Shown in pieces: positions 15,928 through 24,728 of a stretch of 64,000 bases of DNA. The notes under the pieces were generated by a model. The model saw only the letters and a program-made list of their open reading frames with translations, was not told where the DNA came from and did no database searches. Source of the DNA: Acidobacteriota bacterium. Its GTDB lineage: Bacteria > Acidobacteriota > Terriglobia > Terriglobales > Acidobacteriaceae. Each line of letters begins with the position of its first letter. Position 1 is the stretch's first letter. Location: positions 558,001 to 622,000 of the forward strand of contig JAFDVQ010000001.1 in NCBI GenBank assembly GCA_018268915.1. Reading direction: 5' to 3'. A program made the translations under genes and the position numbers.

Positions 15928-18822
15928 CTAGAAGGTGCTCGATACGGATAGGCGGAAGGTCTTTCGCGGTTCGCGGAAGAGGTTCTGCGCTCCGTATGCC
16001 TGTACAGCCTGCTGCCATGTGAAGTCGCCTGCGCCGCCCGGGGGGAAGAGGTCGCGGGTGATCAACTCGGCCGAACAGCTCTGCACCTTGGCCCCCAGGA
16101 GGACGTCGTTGCAATAGGGCCGCTCATAGAGTCGGAGCGGGTTGTATGCATAGTAGATCCGGACAGGCGCATTCAGGATCGGCATCATTACCGAGAACTC
16201 ACCGCCAATCGACATACGCGGCACAGTATTGGTGCCGAGGATAGGACGGATGTTGCGCTGGAACCCAACCTGCGATCCAGGAATGCCGCCCTGGCAGGAG
16301 CCGTTGTTGAAGACCGGACAGCCGTACAGCGGAGCTGTGATCGATGCGAAGCCTTCAGGGCTCTGCTTCAACTGGCCGCGGTTCGTCACAATATCCATGC
16401 CGAAGTCGTCGAAGAGCGAGAACATCGCCGATCCCACGATGGGGATCCGGTACTCGAGGTTCGAGGTAAAGGTGGTGTCGCCGCCGATCGATGCGATTCC
16501 ATAAACCGGAATCGGAACCGCGATGCACTGCTGCAGCTGCGGATTGTTGGGATCGCGCGGCACGCAGGAGCCATCTGGGTTTGTCAGCTGAACCGTCTGC
16601 CGGGTCGGCACATAGCCGTAAGGCGTCGCGCTACGGACGTCAAAGCCGCGCAGCTCGTTTTCGCCGCCGGCGTAGAAGCGGCTCTGCGGAGGAGCCACTG
16701 CTCCGCCGAAGCCCTGGATGTAGCCGAGCTGAGCCCTTGCTGCGAGAATATTGCGACCGTTCGGAGAGGGCATCAGTCCGCGCATCGAGCGATAGCTCTT
16801 GTAAGCCACGAACGGCGAGAAGTAGCGAACATTACCCCAGAGTCCGGCAAGCTGGAATGCAGCTGTGTACTCATGGCCGCTGCGCGGACGGACGGGATTG
16901 TTGATGGTGTTGAGGCTGTACGACAGCGAAATCTGGCTGGTGATGATGCCGTTGAGCGCGTTGGCTCCCTGAATGCCGCCGCGGAAGCTGATCGTCTGGA
17001 AGAAGGTCTGCGACGCTGTGCTGAACGCCGTGATGTTGGCCTTCGACCAGTTGTAGGTGGCGCCGATTCGCTGGAAGGAATGCCTGCGGAGCGGATAGCT
17101 CAGCGAGAAGTTGAACCCGGTGGAAGCCTGGTTGTAGTTCTGCACCAGCGACTGCTGAGCAGCGCTCAGGTTCGCTGCGAGGCCGGTGTTGGTCTCGTAG
17201 TTCTTGGCGGCATTGAAGTCAGACTTGTTGTTGAAGATCTGAAATCCGATGTTGAGCGGGCGATTGCGGAAGTAGGGCTCCGTGAATCCGAAAAGGAACT
17301 GCCGGCTGATGCTGCCCAGGTTGCCCTGCACGCTGAGCGTCTCGCCGAGACCAAGAAAGTTATTGGTCTGATAGTTCACGCCAAGAAATGCGCCGGAGAG
17401 CCCGCTTACGCCGCCATTCAGTCCGATCGAGTTCTTGCCCTTTTCCTTCAGCTTGAGCAGCAAGTCAACCGTGCCCGCTTCAGTGTTCTGATGCGCCTCT
17501 GAGTCTTGTTCGACTTTCAGCGGTTCGAAGTACTCGAGCTGGTTCAGCCGGGTAAGGCTGTATTCCCAGAGCTGCGAGTTATAGACCTGGCCCTCATCGA
17601 GCATTAGTTCGCGACGAATAACGCGGTCGCGGGTGATGGTGTTGCCCTGGAACTCGATCCGCGAGACATAGAACTGCTTGCCCTCGTCGATGTCGACTTC
17701 GAACGAAACGGTGTGCTTCTGATCGTCGTAGACCGGCTTGGGAACGGCGCCGAAATTGATGTAGCCGAGGCCGCCGTAAGCCTTCTTCAAATTGTCGAGG
17801 CCCTTGCCGATGAGCGTGGAGTTGAACCAGTCGCCATCCTTGATGTTGAACTGCGCGCGGAGCGCCTTCGTGTTGTTCAGGTGCGTATTGCCCGTGAAGG
17901 TGATGCTCCCCAGGCGATAGCGGTCTCCCTCTTCCACAGGCATGAGGATGTCGATGCGCTTGCCGCGGTTGGGACGGAAGGTGAACCAGTTCAGGCCGCC
18001 CTGGTCGCGAATCTGCGTACGAGGCGTCTCGACGGCGGCGTTGGCGTAGCCCTTGTCGCGATAGGCAAAACGTACGCGCTCGGTATCGATGTCGAGCTTC
18101 GAAGCGTCGAAGGTTCGGGCAAAGATATTTTCGAGAATCAGCGAATGAGGGATGCCGACCGGACGCAGTTCCTTCATTGAGTTGCGTAGATAGCGGCTGC
18201 CGAGATGCTGGTTACCGACGAACTTGATCTGGCCCACCTTGACGACCGGGCCTTCCTTGATGCTGAAGTTCACCTGCACTGAAGCCGGCGGAATCGTCTT
18301 GACGTCAGTCTTGATGGTGGCGAACTGGTGGCCGTGCTCTGAGAGCAGTTCCCTCAGGACAGTCTCGGCCCGCTTGATCTTGGTGGGGTCGTACTGACCC
18401 TCGACCGAAAGCCCGACCTTCTCCTTCTTGAAGCGGTCAAGGATGTCCGAGTTCGAGACAGAGCTGTTGCCCTTATAGTTGATCTCGCGAATCGTGGGCC
18501 GCTCGCGAACGAACACATCGAGGATGATGCCTTTTTCGGTATCCTCGCGTTCAATCCTGAGGTCTTCGAAGTAGCCCGTGTTCCAGAGGGAGTTGAAGTC
18601 GCGCTCAATGGAGATGGGGTCGTAAGTCTCGCCTTCGTGCGAGAACATGCGGGCCTTGATGGTCTCCTTCGGAATACGGCGATTGCCGATAACGCGGATG
18701 GACTGGATGGTCTGGCTGCTCTGGGCGAGTGCGATGGTGCCGGAAAGTACGAGAAAAAGGATGGCGCTGAGACGGAAAATGAGTCCCGAAATCCGCGTCC
18801 TGCGGGAGACGGAGCCGTGCAT
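15928..18822 (-). CDS. bamA: Outer-membrane protein assembly factor BamA
   Basis: A 964-residue Omp85 protein. A signal peptide (about 1-34 from the chosen ATG, ending IALAQ) precedes five POTRA domains (starting IQSIRVIGNRRIP, to about 430). The 16-strand barrel follows, with QSRFYAGGENELRGF, the lid-loop VRGF-type motif, and C-terminal SVSSTF ending in Phe, the beta-signal recognised by BamA itself. It inserts other barrel proteins into the outer membrane. An upstream in-frame GTG would add 39 residues in front of the signal peptide, which is implausible, so I use the later ATG. The barrel has long Asn/Pro-rich loops. It is not next to ompH and lpx genes here, unlike in many proteobacteria. 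Confidence 0.95.
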   Translation of the reverse strand: MHGSVSRRTRISGLIFRLSAILFLVLSGTIALAQSSQTIQSIRVIGNRRIPKETIKARMFSHEGETYDPISIERDFNSLWNTGYFEDLRIEREDTEKGIILDVFVRERPTIREINYKGNSSVSNSDILDRFKKEKVGLSVEGQYDPTKIKRAETVLRELLSEHGHQFATIKTDVKTIPPASVQVNFSIKEGPVVKVGQIKFVGNQHLGSRYLRNSMKELRPVGIPHSLILENIFARTFDASKLDIDTERVRFAYRDKGYANAAVETPRTQIRDQGGLNWFTFRPNRGKRIDILMPVEEGDRYRLGSITFTGNTHLNNTKALRAQFNIKDGDWFNSTLIGKGLDNLKKAYGGLGYINFGAVPKPVYDDQKHTVSFEVDIDEGKQFYVSRIEFQGNTITRDRVIRRELMLDEGQVYNSQLWEYSLTRLNQLEYFEPLKVEQDSEAHQNTEAGTVDLLLKLKEKGKNSIGLNGGVSGLSGAFLGVNYQTNNFLGLGETLSVQGNLGSISRQFLFGFTEPYFRNRPLNIGFQIFNNKSDFNAAKNYETNTGLAANLSAAQQSLVQNYNQASTGFNFSLSYPLRRHSFQRIGATYNWSKANITAFSTASQTFFQTISFRGGIQGANALNGIITSQISLSYSLNTINNPVRPRSGHEYTAAFQLAGLWGNVRYFSPFVAYKSYRSMRGLMPSPNGRNILAARAQLGYIQGFGGAVAPPQSRFYAGGENELRGFDVRSATPYGYVPTRQTVQLTNPDGSCVPRDPNNPQLQQCIAVPIPVYGIASIGGDTTFTSNLEYRIPIVGSAMFSLFDDFGMDIVTNRGQLKQSPEGFASITAPLYGCPVFNNGSCQGGIPGSQVGFQRNIRPILGTNTVPRMSIGGEFSVMMPILNAPVRIYYAYNPLRLYERPYCNDVLLGAKVQSCSAELITRDLFPPGGAGDFTWQQAVQAYGAQNLFREPRKTFRLSVSSTF

Positions 18823-19366
18823 GACGAGCGTTCCGCGGAACTGTCCGTCGGATGCGCTTTTCTTCACCGGGCTGGAGTCCTGCGGCGAGCACAAGTTCTG
18901 GTGCGGTCCAAGGTAAGGCTTCACGGGAAGAATATGCACACCCTCACTGCTTAAGTTCTGTTACAGCCTCTAGGAAAGATTGATTTTACCATCTGACGAC
19001 GGTCTCCTCGGAGCCCTAGCCCCTCATCGAAACGGCCGATGAAGGGCCCGGTCCGAAGGGCCAAAGTCTTCCCCACAACTTGCGTCTGCGCGTACGCGCA
19101 ACTCAGGACACCGGGCACTCTGCGACTGAAGATGACGAAGAGGATTGCAGGGAAAACCGCTGACTGCTCCAGCTACAAATCTCGCCGCCAAAATGCCGTT
19201 CCATTGGGTCCTCAATCAGTCTACCGGACGAAAATGGGTTGGAGAGTTTGCGCTCCTGAGACTCAAGAAACGCGAACCAAGGTGACCTGAAATGCGTGAA
19301 AGCACCCTCCTTAGACGCAGCACCGGGCGACATGACATCCTCAGAGTCAGATTGGTTGAGGAGAAA
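18823..19366. other. Divergent intergenic region between bamA and glutathione peroxidase
   Basis: No gene is supported. I see an imperfect hairpin (CCCCTCATCG/CGATGAAGGG, 19020-19046), a GGCCC/GGGCC stem just after it, and a perfect 14-bp palindrome TGCGCGTACGCGCA at 19087-19100. The region must hold the promoters of both flanking genes, but no convincing -35/-10 pair stands out. Confidence 0.4.
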
Positions 19367-19894
19367 ATGGTGGAAACCGCAAATACGGTTTTCGATTTCG
19401 AGGCCGAGACCCTCGCCCCGGCCCCGGACGGCCAGCCGAAGAAACTAGCCGACTACGGCGGAAAGGTGCTGCTCATCGTCAACACGGCGAGCCAGTGCGG
19501 CTTCACTCCGCAGTATGCGGGGCTCGAAAAACTCTACCGCTCCTATAAGGACCGCGGTCTTGTTGTGTTGGGGTTCCCCTGCAACCAGTTCGGCGCGCAG
19601 GAGCCCGGAGCTGCCGCCGAGATCGGTGCTTTCTGCGAGCAGAACTATGGCGTGAGCTTTCCCGTATTCGCCAAAATCGAAGTTAACGGAGCAAATGCCC
19701 ATCCGCTCTATAGATACCTCAAGAGGGAGAAGCCCGGCCTTTTTGGTCCATTCGGCGGAGGGGCCATCAAGTGGAACTTCACCAAGTTCCTGGTCAACCG
19801 GGACGGCAGGGTGGTGGCCCGCTATGGCTCAGCCACAAAACCGGAGAGCCTGGCCAGCGATATTGAGAGGCTGTTGAAAGAAAAGGAAGGGTGA
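19367..19894 (+). CDS. Glutathione peroxidase-family thiol peroxidase
   Basis: A 175-residue cytosolic peroxidase. The peroxidatic residue is Cys44 in NTASQCGFTPQY (TGC codon, not selenocysteine). The rest of the catalytic tetrad is visible: Gln in GFPCNQFG, and Trp and Asn in KWNFTKFLV. The Cys in FPCNQFG is the probable resolving cysteine of thioredoxin-dependent members. The ATG is preceded by GAGGAG at 3-4 nt; an upstream frame of 25 codons is not needed. The DoxX gene follows within 4 bp, so the two probably form an operon with a redox theme. Confidence 0.92.
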   Translation: MVETANTVFDFEAETLAPAPDGQPKKLADYGGKVLLIVNTASQCGFTPQYAGLEKLYRSYKDRGLVVLGFPCNQFGAQEPGAAAEIGAFCEQNYGVSFPVFAKIEVNGANAHPLYRYLKREKPGLFGPFGGGAIKWNFTKFLVNRDGRVVARYGSATKPESLASDIERLLKEKEG

Positions 19895-19898
19895 TCGA

Positions 19899-20330
19899 GT
19901 GCGCAAGAACCTGCCGATGATCCTGATTCGCGTCATCGTTGGAGTGGTGTTTCTGACAGAGGGGATTCTGAAGTTCGTACGGCCCGGAGAACTTGGCGTT
20001 GGCCGCTTCGCACATATAGGGCTGCCGTGGTCGCATTTGCTGGCCCCGTTCGTGGGAACGATAGAGATTGCCGCCGGCGGAGCGCTGATTCTCAATTTCT
20101 TCGCAGGCGATGCGGCCCTTCTTCTGCTGGTCGTGATTCTGACGGCGATCGTGACGACGAAAATTCCCATCCTGCTAGGACATCATCTCGGACCCTTCGG
20201 CCCGCCCAAACTCGACCACTACGGAGTCCTGTCTTTCATCCACGAGTCACGCACGGACCTGGCCATGCTCTTCGGGCTGGTGGCGATATTGCTGGACAGC
20301 GGAATGAAGGTAAGCCTGCGCGGCAGGTAA
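19899..20330 (+). CDS. DoxX-family membrane protein
   Basis: A 143-residue protein with four transmembrane segments: about 7-22 (LIRVIVGVVFLTEGILKF), 46-66, 69-88 and 117-135. The N-terminal RxxxGxxFLxxGxxKF pattern is typical of the DoxX family. DoxX proteins often accompany thiol-redox or oxidative stress enzymes; the exact reaction is not known. It starts at GTG, 4 bp after the peroxidase stop, with GGAAGG upstream. Co-transcription with the peroxidase gene is likely. Confidence 0.82.
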   Translation: MRKNLPMILIRVIVGVVFLTEGILKFVRPGELGVGRFAHIGLPWSHLLAPFVGTIEIAAGGALILNFFAGDAALLLLVVILTAIVTTKIPILLGHHLGPFGPPKLDHYGVLSFIHESRTDLAMLFGLVAILLDSGMKVSLRGR

Positions 20331-20462
20331 CCCCTGTCGCTGAGCCAGGCCAGCTGGACCGGCCCGCGCCAAAACCAAACTAAAGCGCAATATCCCTGCA
20401 CATTTGTGGAATGGGCCGCGGCTCCGGTTGGCGATAGTCTTGAGCAACCTCAAGGGAAAGCC

Positions 20463-21170
20463 ATGTTGGAATCTGAATTCAGTCACGATGCGGCTGCAAC
20501 TGAGCGGCTTGACCTTGAGCCGAATGACTCAGCATCCAGCTTGCGACAAAGCCCAGTCGGCCTGGACCTGAACCGCCTTGTCCAGCACCATCGGCTAGGA
20601 CCCCTTGTTCGGAAGCTTTTCCCAGACCAGAGAAGGTATGAGCGGCTGATTCTGCCGAATGTGGTGGGCTATCTGGGCAGAGCTCACGCCTCCAGGCCTC
20701 ACAAAATTGCCGACATTAGCGTCGGAGGATTCTGCATGCGAAGCGACCACTTCTGGACGCCCGGGACGGAATTGACGATCACGCTTCAACGGGAAGACTG
20801 GGATGGCGACGAGTCCTCGCAGCTTGTAACGGTTCAGGCAATGGTCGTCCGTTGCGGCCCGCAACATGTCGGATTCTCAATCGCGTTGCATGACAGGAAG
20901 CGCATGCCGTCTTCGGAGGTTTTCGAGCAGTCTCTTCGCATCGGGAAGTCGGAAATGGCGGGATTCCTTGCGGACCTGCAAAAACCGAAACTGACTCGTG
21001 CCGTACCCGTTCCTCCTCCGAGCCAGAGGCCGATGCTTCTAAGTGAACGAACTAGACTGCTGCTCGAGATTGCAGGCTCGTATCGCCTGTCGGCTGCTTC
21101 CGAGCTCTGGTATGAGAAGGGCGATACCGCCTATAGTCGGTCAATCTTCAAGGCTGACAGAAATGCATGA
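20463..21170 (+). CDS. PilZ-domain protein (candidate c-di-GMP receptor)
   Basis: A 235-residue protein. A PilZ domain occupies about residues 55-150, with the ligand-binding arginines in RRYERL and the second motif ADISVGGF (D/NxSxxG). PilZ domains bind cyclic di-GMP. The acidic, polar N terminus and the C-terminal 80 residues have no recognised domain. I start at the ATG with AAGGGA upstream; an in-frame ATG 19 codons earlier exists. No c-di-GMP synthase lies in the window, so the output is unknown. Two small open frames follow in the same direction. Confidence 0.75.
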   Translation: MLESEFSHDAAATERLDLEPNDSASSLRQSPVGLDLNRLVQHHRLGPLVRKLFPDQRRYERLILPNVVGYLGRAHASRPHKIADISVGGFCMRSDHFWTPGTELTITLQREDWDGDESSQLVTVQAMVVRCGPQHVGFSIALHDRKRMPSSEVFEQSLRIGKSEMAGFLADLQKPKLTRAVPVPPPSQRPMLLSERTRLLLEIAGSYRLSAASELWYEKGDTAYSRSIFKADRNA

Positions 21171-21228
21171 GCTCGGGTCGCTCTGTCCTGGTCCGATCCA
21201 CTGGTACTGAATTCACCTCAGCTCTGCC

Positions 21229-21471
21229 ATGGCGATTGATGTAGTCGGCGCGCTCGTCAAGAAGCTTGTCGCTGCATCGCCACTGGTTCTGATTGAACGT
21301 GACCCCCCTTCCCATCAAGTTCCCGGTCTTTGCCTTTTGTGGTTGGACGTGGATGGCGGCGAAGAACCGGTTTCATTCATTGAATACAATCTGGGTATGA
21401 CTTTCCCGTCGGCTCGTGCGGATTCACCTCGAGCCAGACAAACTCTCCGGCGCACGGGAAGGGATAAATGA
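21229..21471 (+). CDS. Possible small protein, unknown
   Basis: An 80-residue frame with a plausible first half (hydrophobic and acidic segments, WLDVDGGEEPVSFIEYN) but an Arg-rich, less protein-like end. Its stop overlaps the Shine-Dalgarno of the next small frame, which is typical of an operon. No family is recognised and the ribosome-binding site is poor. It may be non-coding. Confidence 0.3.
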   Translation: MAIDVVGALVKKLVAASPLVLIERDPPSHQVPGLCLLWLDVDGGEEPVSFIEYNLGMTFPSARADSPRARQTLRRTGRDK

Positions 21472-21480
21472 GGTGGATGT

Positions 21481-21807
21481 TTGAGCGATGAGGTTGAAGA
21501 GAAATTTGTCGAGATCTTCATGAGTATCTCGCCCGCCACTTTCAAGTCCAGTCCTGCTCTGGCGCGGATCATTTTCGATCGCATTCGGCAGGACTTTCAT
21601 GTCAGCTTGATTAATAAGAAGCGGGGCGACTCCGACGAAGAGGCATCGCTGGCTCGCACTATCGCCTGTCCTCGCTGTAAAGCCCCCGTTGATGAGCCAT
21701 GTGATCCTGAGGAAGGGACAATGGAGCCGGGGACAACCTTCCATCGTCTTCGGCTCCAGTTGGCTCGTCGGTTGAAAGAGGAAGCAGGAAAAGCCGCACA
21801 GTCCTGA
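21481..21807 (+). CDS. Small protein with a C-C-C-H zinc-binding motif
   Basis: A 108-residue protein starting at TTG, which is supported by AGGTGG five bases before it; no ATG fits the frame start. The N-terminal half is helical (EEKFVEIF, ARIIFDRIRQDF). The C-terminal half has CPRCKAPVDEPC followed 13 residues later by HRLR, so Cys, Cys, Cys and His could bind one zinc. I recall a similar C-x2-C-x7-C-H-x2-R pattern in small actinobacterial zinc-finger proteins, without an assigned function. Real but unrecognised; the family link is weak. Confidence 0.5.
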   Translation: MSDEVEEKFVEIFMSISPATFKSSPALARIIFDRIRQDFHVSLINKKRGDSDEEASLARTIACPRCKAPVDEPCDPEEGTMEPGTTFHRLRLQLARRLKEEAGKAAQS

Positions 21808-21883
21808 CAGGGTTTTCCAGCCTGGTGAAGGAGGATAGGAAGACTCCTCGCGTCGGAAATTGTGGCGAGGGCTGTGCTCGTAC

Positions 21884-22693
21884 TTAGCCGTCGAAGCGGT
21901 AGGCGCTGATCTGTGCGCCCATAGGTTCGTCGGTGAAGACGCGCTTCCCCGGAGCGTCGCCGCCTGCTCCCGAGGCGACCATCAGCGGAATCAAATGTTC
22001 TTCGCGCGGATGTGCGTATGTCGCGAATGGAGCGCTGCGCCATTTCGCGAGCAGCGCGTTGCGATGTTTCGATGTCGACTCGATAGATGCGGTCAACCAT
22101 TCGTCGAAAGCGCGCGAGCGTTCGGCCGTCTGCGGCTGAAAGTATCCGCGAAGATTATGAAAGCTCATGCCACTGGCGACAATGAGCACGCCTTCATCGC
22201 GCAAAGGCGCGAGAGCGCGTCCTGCGGCGATGTGCAGCGCTGGGTCAAGAGCGTGATCGAGCGACAGGGTAACAACGGGAATCTGGGCTTTCGGGAAAGC
22301 CACTTTTAACGGCACGAATACTCCATGGTCCCAGCCGCGCTTCGTGTCGGTTGCGGCAGGCAGACCCGCGCTCTGCAAAATTGAGCTGACTCGCGCCGCA
22401 AGCGCCGGATCGCCCGGAGCAGGCCAGGTGAGCTCGTAGGTATGGGCTGGAAACCCGGAGTAGTCAAAGATGAGCTCGGGCTTCGCGGCCGCTCCTGCAA
22501 TAAATGTCGGCTCCTCCCAGTGTCCACTGATGACGAGGATGGCGCGAGGCTCAGCCGGCAGCGTCGACGCCAGCGACTCAAGAAATCGCTGGGTGGGCTG
22601 CCAGGTGTCCGCCGGCCCCCACGTCCAATCCATGAAGAAGCAAGGCCCTCCGCCGTGAGGCAGAAAGATAGCGGGCTGGCGTGTTGTAGACAT
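21884..22693 (-). CDS. DODA-type extradiol ring-cleavage dioxygenase (LigB family)
   Basis: A 269-residue protein of the LigB/YgiD group, which opens catechol-type rings (DOPA 4,5-dioxygenase is one example). The metal-binding positions are visible: FLPHGGGP near residue 13, ISGHWEEP near 57, WDHGVFVPL near 120, and the C-terminal HPREEHLIPL. Length is normal. AGGAG sits 6 bp before the ATG. The natural substrate is unknown. A 10-bp palindrome TGTTTAAACA lies 31-40 bp upstream. Confidence 0.9.
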   Translation of the reverse strand: MSTTRQPAIFLPHGGGPCFFMDWTWGPADTWQPTQRFLESLASTLPAEPRAILVISGHWEEPTFIAGAAAKPELIFDYSGFPAHTYELTWPAPGDPALAARVSSILQSAGLPAATDTKRGWDHGVFVPLKVAFPKAQIPVVTLSLDHALDPALHIAAGRALAPLRDEGVLIVASGMSFHNLRGYFQPQTAERSRAFDEWLTASIESTSKHRNALLAKWRSAPFATYAHPREEHLIPLMVASGAGGDAPGKRVFTDEPMGAQISAYRFDG

Positions 22694-22723
22694 AGGACAC
22701 TCCTGGCGGCTGATCTATTAAAT

Positions 22724-22733
22724 GTTTAAACAA
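22724..22733. promoter_or_regulatory. Palindrome before dioxygenase gene
   Basis: Perfect 10-bp palindrome TGTTTAAACA in an AT-rich stretch 31 bp upstream of the dioxygenase start, where a repressor would block the promoter. The regulator is not identified. Confidence 0.4.
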
Positions 22734-22785
22734 CTATCTGATGACCCCGGTTGCCAGAACGATTCAGAAACAGTGTTTTCAGGTA

Positions 22786-23499
22786 CTACTCAATCGCGAA
22801 CACCGCATAAACCGTAGCTTCGCGGCTCACCTGGTGCGGTTCCACAGCCAGAGGCTGTTGTTGGGCAGCATCGGCCGACTTCATGGCATAGGCGCGCATC
22901 GGGACAGGGAACTGTGGGACCACCATCTGGTTGCTGACGTAGATTAGCGTCCCTAGACGGACGCCCATTCCTTTCGCCAGCACCTCAGCGTTTGCCCTGG
23001 ACCGGGCAGCAGCCTTGTCGAGCGCCTGGGCTTCGAGAGCTTTCTCATCCTTCACCGTCCACTCAATCTGGCCGCTGGAAGTTGCTCCTGCGTTGATGGC
23101 AGTATCAAGGATTTCCGCAGCCCGTTCGGGAGCGGTCTTGACGGTCCAGTCCTGATGGAGGGTGTATTTTCGAAGCTTGGTTGACCAGTCGCGATCGAGG
23201 TATTGAGATTCGCTGCGTATCGCGCTCTCTGCAACGCCAGCCTGCTTGAGGGCGGTGATGATGGCGTTCGAGGCGCGAGTTCCCTCCGCGTATGCGCCTT
23301 TCGCGTCCTGCGGTTGAGTGACGAAGCCGATGTGTAGGATCGCCTGGTCAGGCTCGACGGAGACGCTGTCTGTCGCTGAGACGGTGAGGGTGCGGTTGCT
23401 GCTATCGACCTTGAGCTCGGGCTGCGTAGGTTGCTGGGCCACGACTGAAAGGGTCGTCACGATCAACATCGGGATGATGATGGCAAGTTTGCTGTTCAT
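22786..23499 (-). CDS. SIMPL-domain (DUF541) periplasmic protein
   Basis: A 237-residue secreted protein. A signal peptide (about 1-21, ending SVVAQQ) is followed by a SIMPL/DUF541 domain: RTLTVSATDSVSVEPDQAILHIGF at the start, then IRSESQYLDRDW and the ALDKAAARSRANAEVLAKGMG stretch, all characteristic. SIMPL proteins such as E. coli YggE are linked to oxidative-stress resistance and form ring oligomers, but have no known catalytic role. Length is usual. It is encoded on the same strand as trpD, 69 bp apart, with no shared pathway. Confidence 0.88.
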   Translation of the reverse strand: MNSKLAIIIPMLIVTTLSVVAQQPTQPELKVDSSNRTLTVSATDSVSVEPDQAILHIGFVTQPQDAKGAYAEGTRASNAIITALKQAGVAESAIRSESQYLDRDWSTKLRKYTLHQDWTVKTAPERAAEILDTAINAGATSSGQIEWTVKDEKALEAQALDKAAARSRANAEVLAKGMGVRLGTLIYVSNQMVVPQFPVPMRAYAMKSADAAQQQPLAVEPHQVSREATVYAVFAIE

Positions 23500-23568
23500 G
23501 AGTGGCTCCTTCTTGCGAGCAAGTTGAGCGGCGGTTCGGGCCCGCTCTGATATACGAACGGACGACGC

Positions 23569-24627
23569 TTACTTTCTTGCGTGCTTTTCGCCAAACTGGC
23601 GGAGTTTTGCCAGCGTAGCCGCCGCCTGGCCGGAATCGATGGCCTCGGCTCCCATTTCAACGCCTTGTTTGAGCCCTTCGGCAATGCCGGCGGCAACAAG
23701 GGTCGCAGCCGCGTTCAGCAGCACGATGTCGCGGCGGGCGCCTTTCACACCGGTGATCACGTCGTAGAGCAGGGCCTTGTTCATTTCGATGTCCCCGCCG
23801 GTGAAGTCTTCGAGTTTGGCGCGTGGCAGGCCAGCCATCTCTGGCGTAATCCGGGCAGCTTTCAGATGAGGTTCGGTTTCACCTTCCACTTCGATGATGC
23901 GTGCGACGACAGACTCGCCCGTGGTCGTGAGCTCGTCAATGCCGTCCGTACCGTGCACAACAAATGCACGCCTGGAGCCAAGGGACTGAAGGGCTCGGCC
24001 GACGAGCAGAACGCGGCTGGGCGCGAGAACTCCGACTACCTGGATGCGCGCGTGTGCCGGGTTGGTCAGAGGTCCGCACAGGTTGAGGATGGTGCGGAAT
24101 CCGAGGGCACGTCGCAGCGGATTCATCGCTTTCATCGCCGGGTGGTAGAGCGGCGCAAAGAGGAATACGAAGCCCGTTTCGCGCAGGCACTCGACCGCCA
24201 GTTCCGGAGATAGCTCAATCGGCACGCCGAGTGCCTCGAGCACATCGGCTGCTCCACATCTCGACGTGACGGCGCGATTGCCGTGTTTGGCGACCTTGGC
24301 GCCTGCAGCCGCCGCCACAAGGGCAGCACCACAGGAGATGTTGAAGGTGAGGGGACCGCCGCCTCCGGTTCCAACGCAGTCCACCAGTTCGGCGCGCTCT
24401 TCCTCTGTAAGGGGAACCGGAACACATTGCTCCCGCATCACGTCGACAAAGCCGGCGAGTTCCGGAGCCTGTTCGCCTCGCGTGGCGAAGATGGTGAGCA
24501 GCGCTGCGGTTTCCACGTCTGGCACCTGGCCGGAGAGAATCTGGCGAAGGACATCGCGCGATTCTTCGCGCGTCAGCTGCGCACCGTCTTCAGCAAGGGG
24601 CTTCAACAGGGTCTTCAGAGAATCCAT
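23569..24627 (-). CDS. trpD: Anthranilate phosphoribosyltransferase
   Basis: A 352-residue enzyme of tryptophan synthesis that joins anthranilate and PRPP. The KHGNRAVTSRCGAADVLEALG motif and the Mg-binding DGIDE motif are intact. The PRPP loop reads GTGGGG (residues 86-91) rather than the usual GTGGDG, so residue 90 is Gly where most members have Asp. Also NISCGAA replaces NISTA. The active-site frame is otherwise complete and length is normal, so the enzyme is probably functional with altered Mg dependence. No other trp genes are in the window, so the pathway is scattered. The start is the first ATG. Confidence 0.93.
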   Translation of the reverse strand: MDSLKTLLKPLAEDGAQLTREESRDVLRQILSGQVPDVETAALLTIFATRGEQAPELAGFVDVMREQCVPVPLTEEERAELVDCVGTGGGGPLTFNISCGAALVAAAAGAKVAKHGNRAVTSRCGAADVLEALGVPIELSPELAVECLRETGFVFLFAPLYHPAMKAMNPLRRALGFRTILNLCGPLTNPAHARIQVVGVLAPSRVLLVGRALQSLGSRRAFVVHGTDGIDELTTTGESVVARIIEVEGETEPHLKAARITPEMAGLPRAKLEDFTGGDIEMNKALLYDVITGVKGARRDIVLLNAAATLVAAGIAEGLKQGVEMGAEAIDSGQAAATLAKLRQFGEKHARK

Positions 24628-24728
24628 ATCTTTGATTATGGTAACTGTGGAGCGTTGAGATGCTGTGAAGTGGGTCCCCGGGCAGGCTGGAGCAGTTCGA
24701 GCTCCAAATCAAGCTGGAGGTACAAAAG

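Noticed and set aside
19487..19516. Possible selenocysteine in glutathione peroxidase
   Set aside because: The active-site codon in the SQCGF motif is TGC (Cys), with no in-frame TGA.
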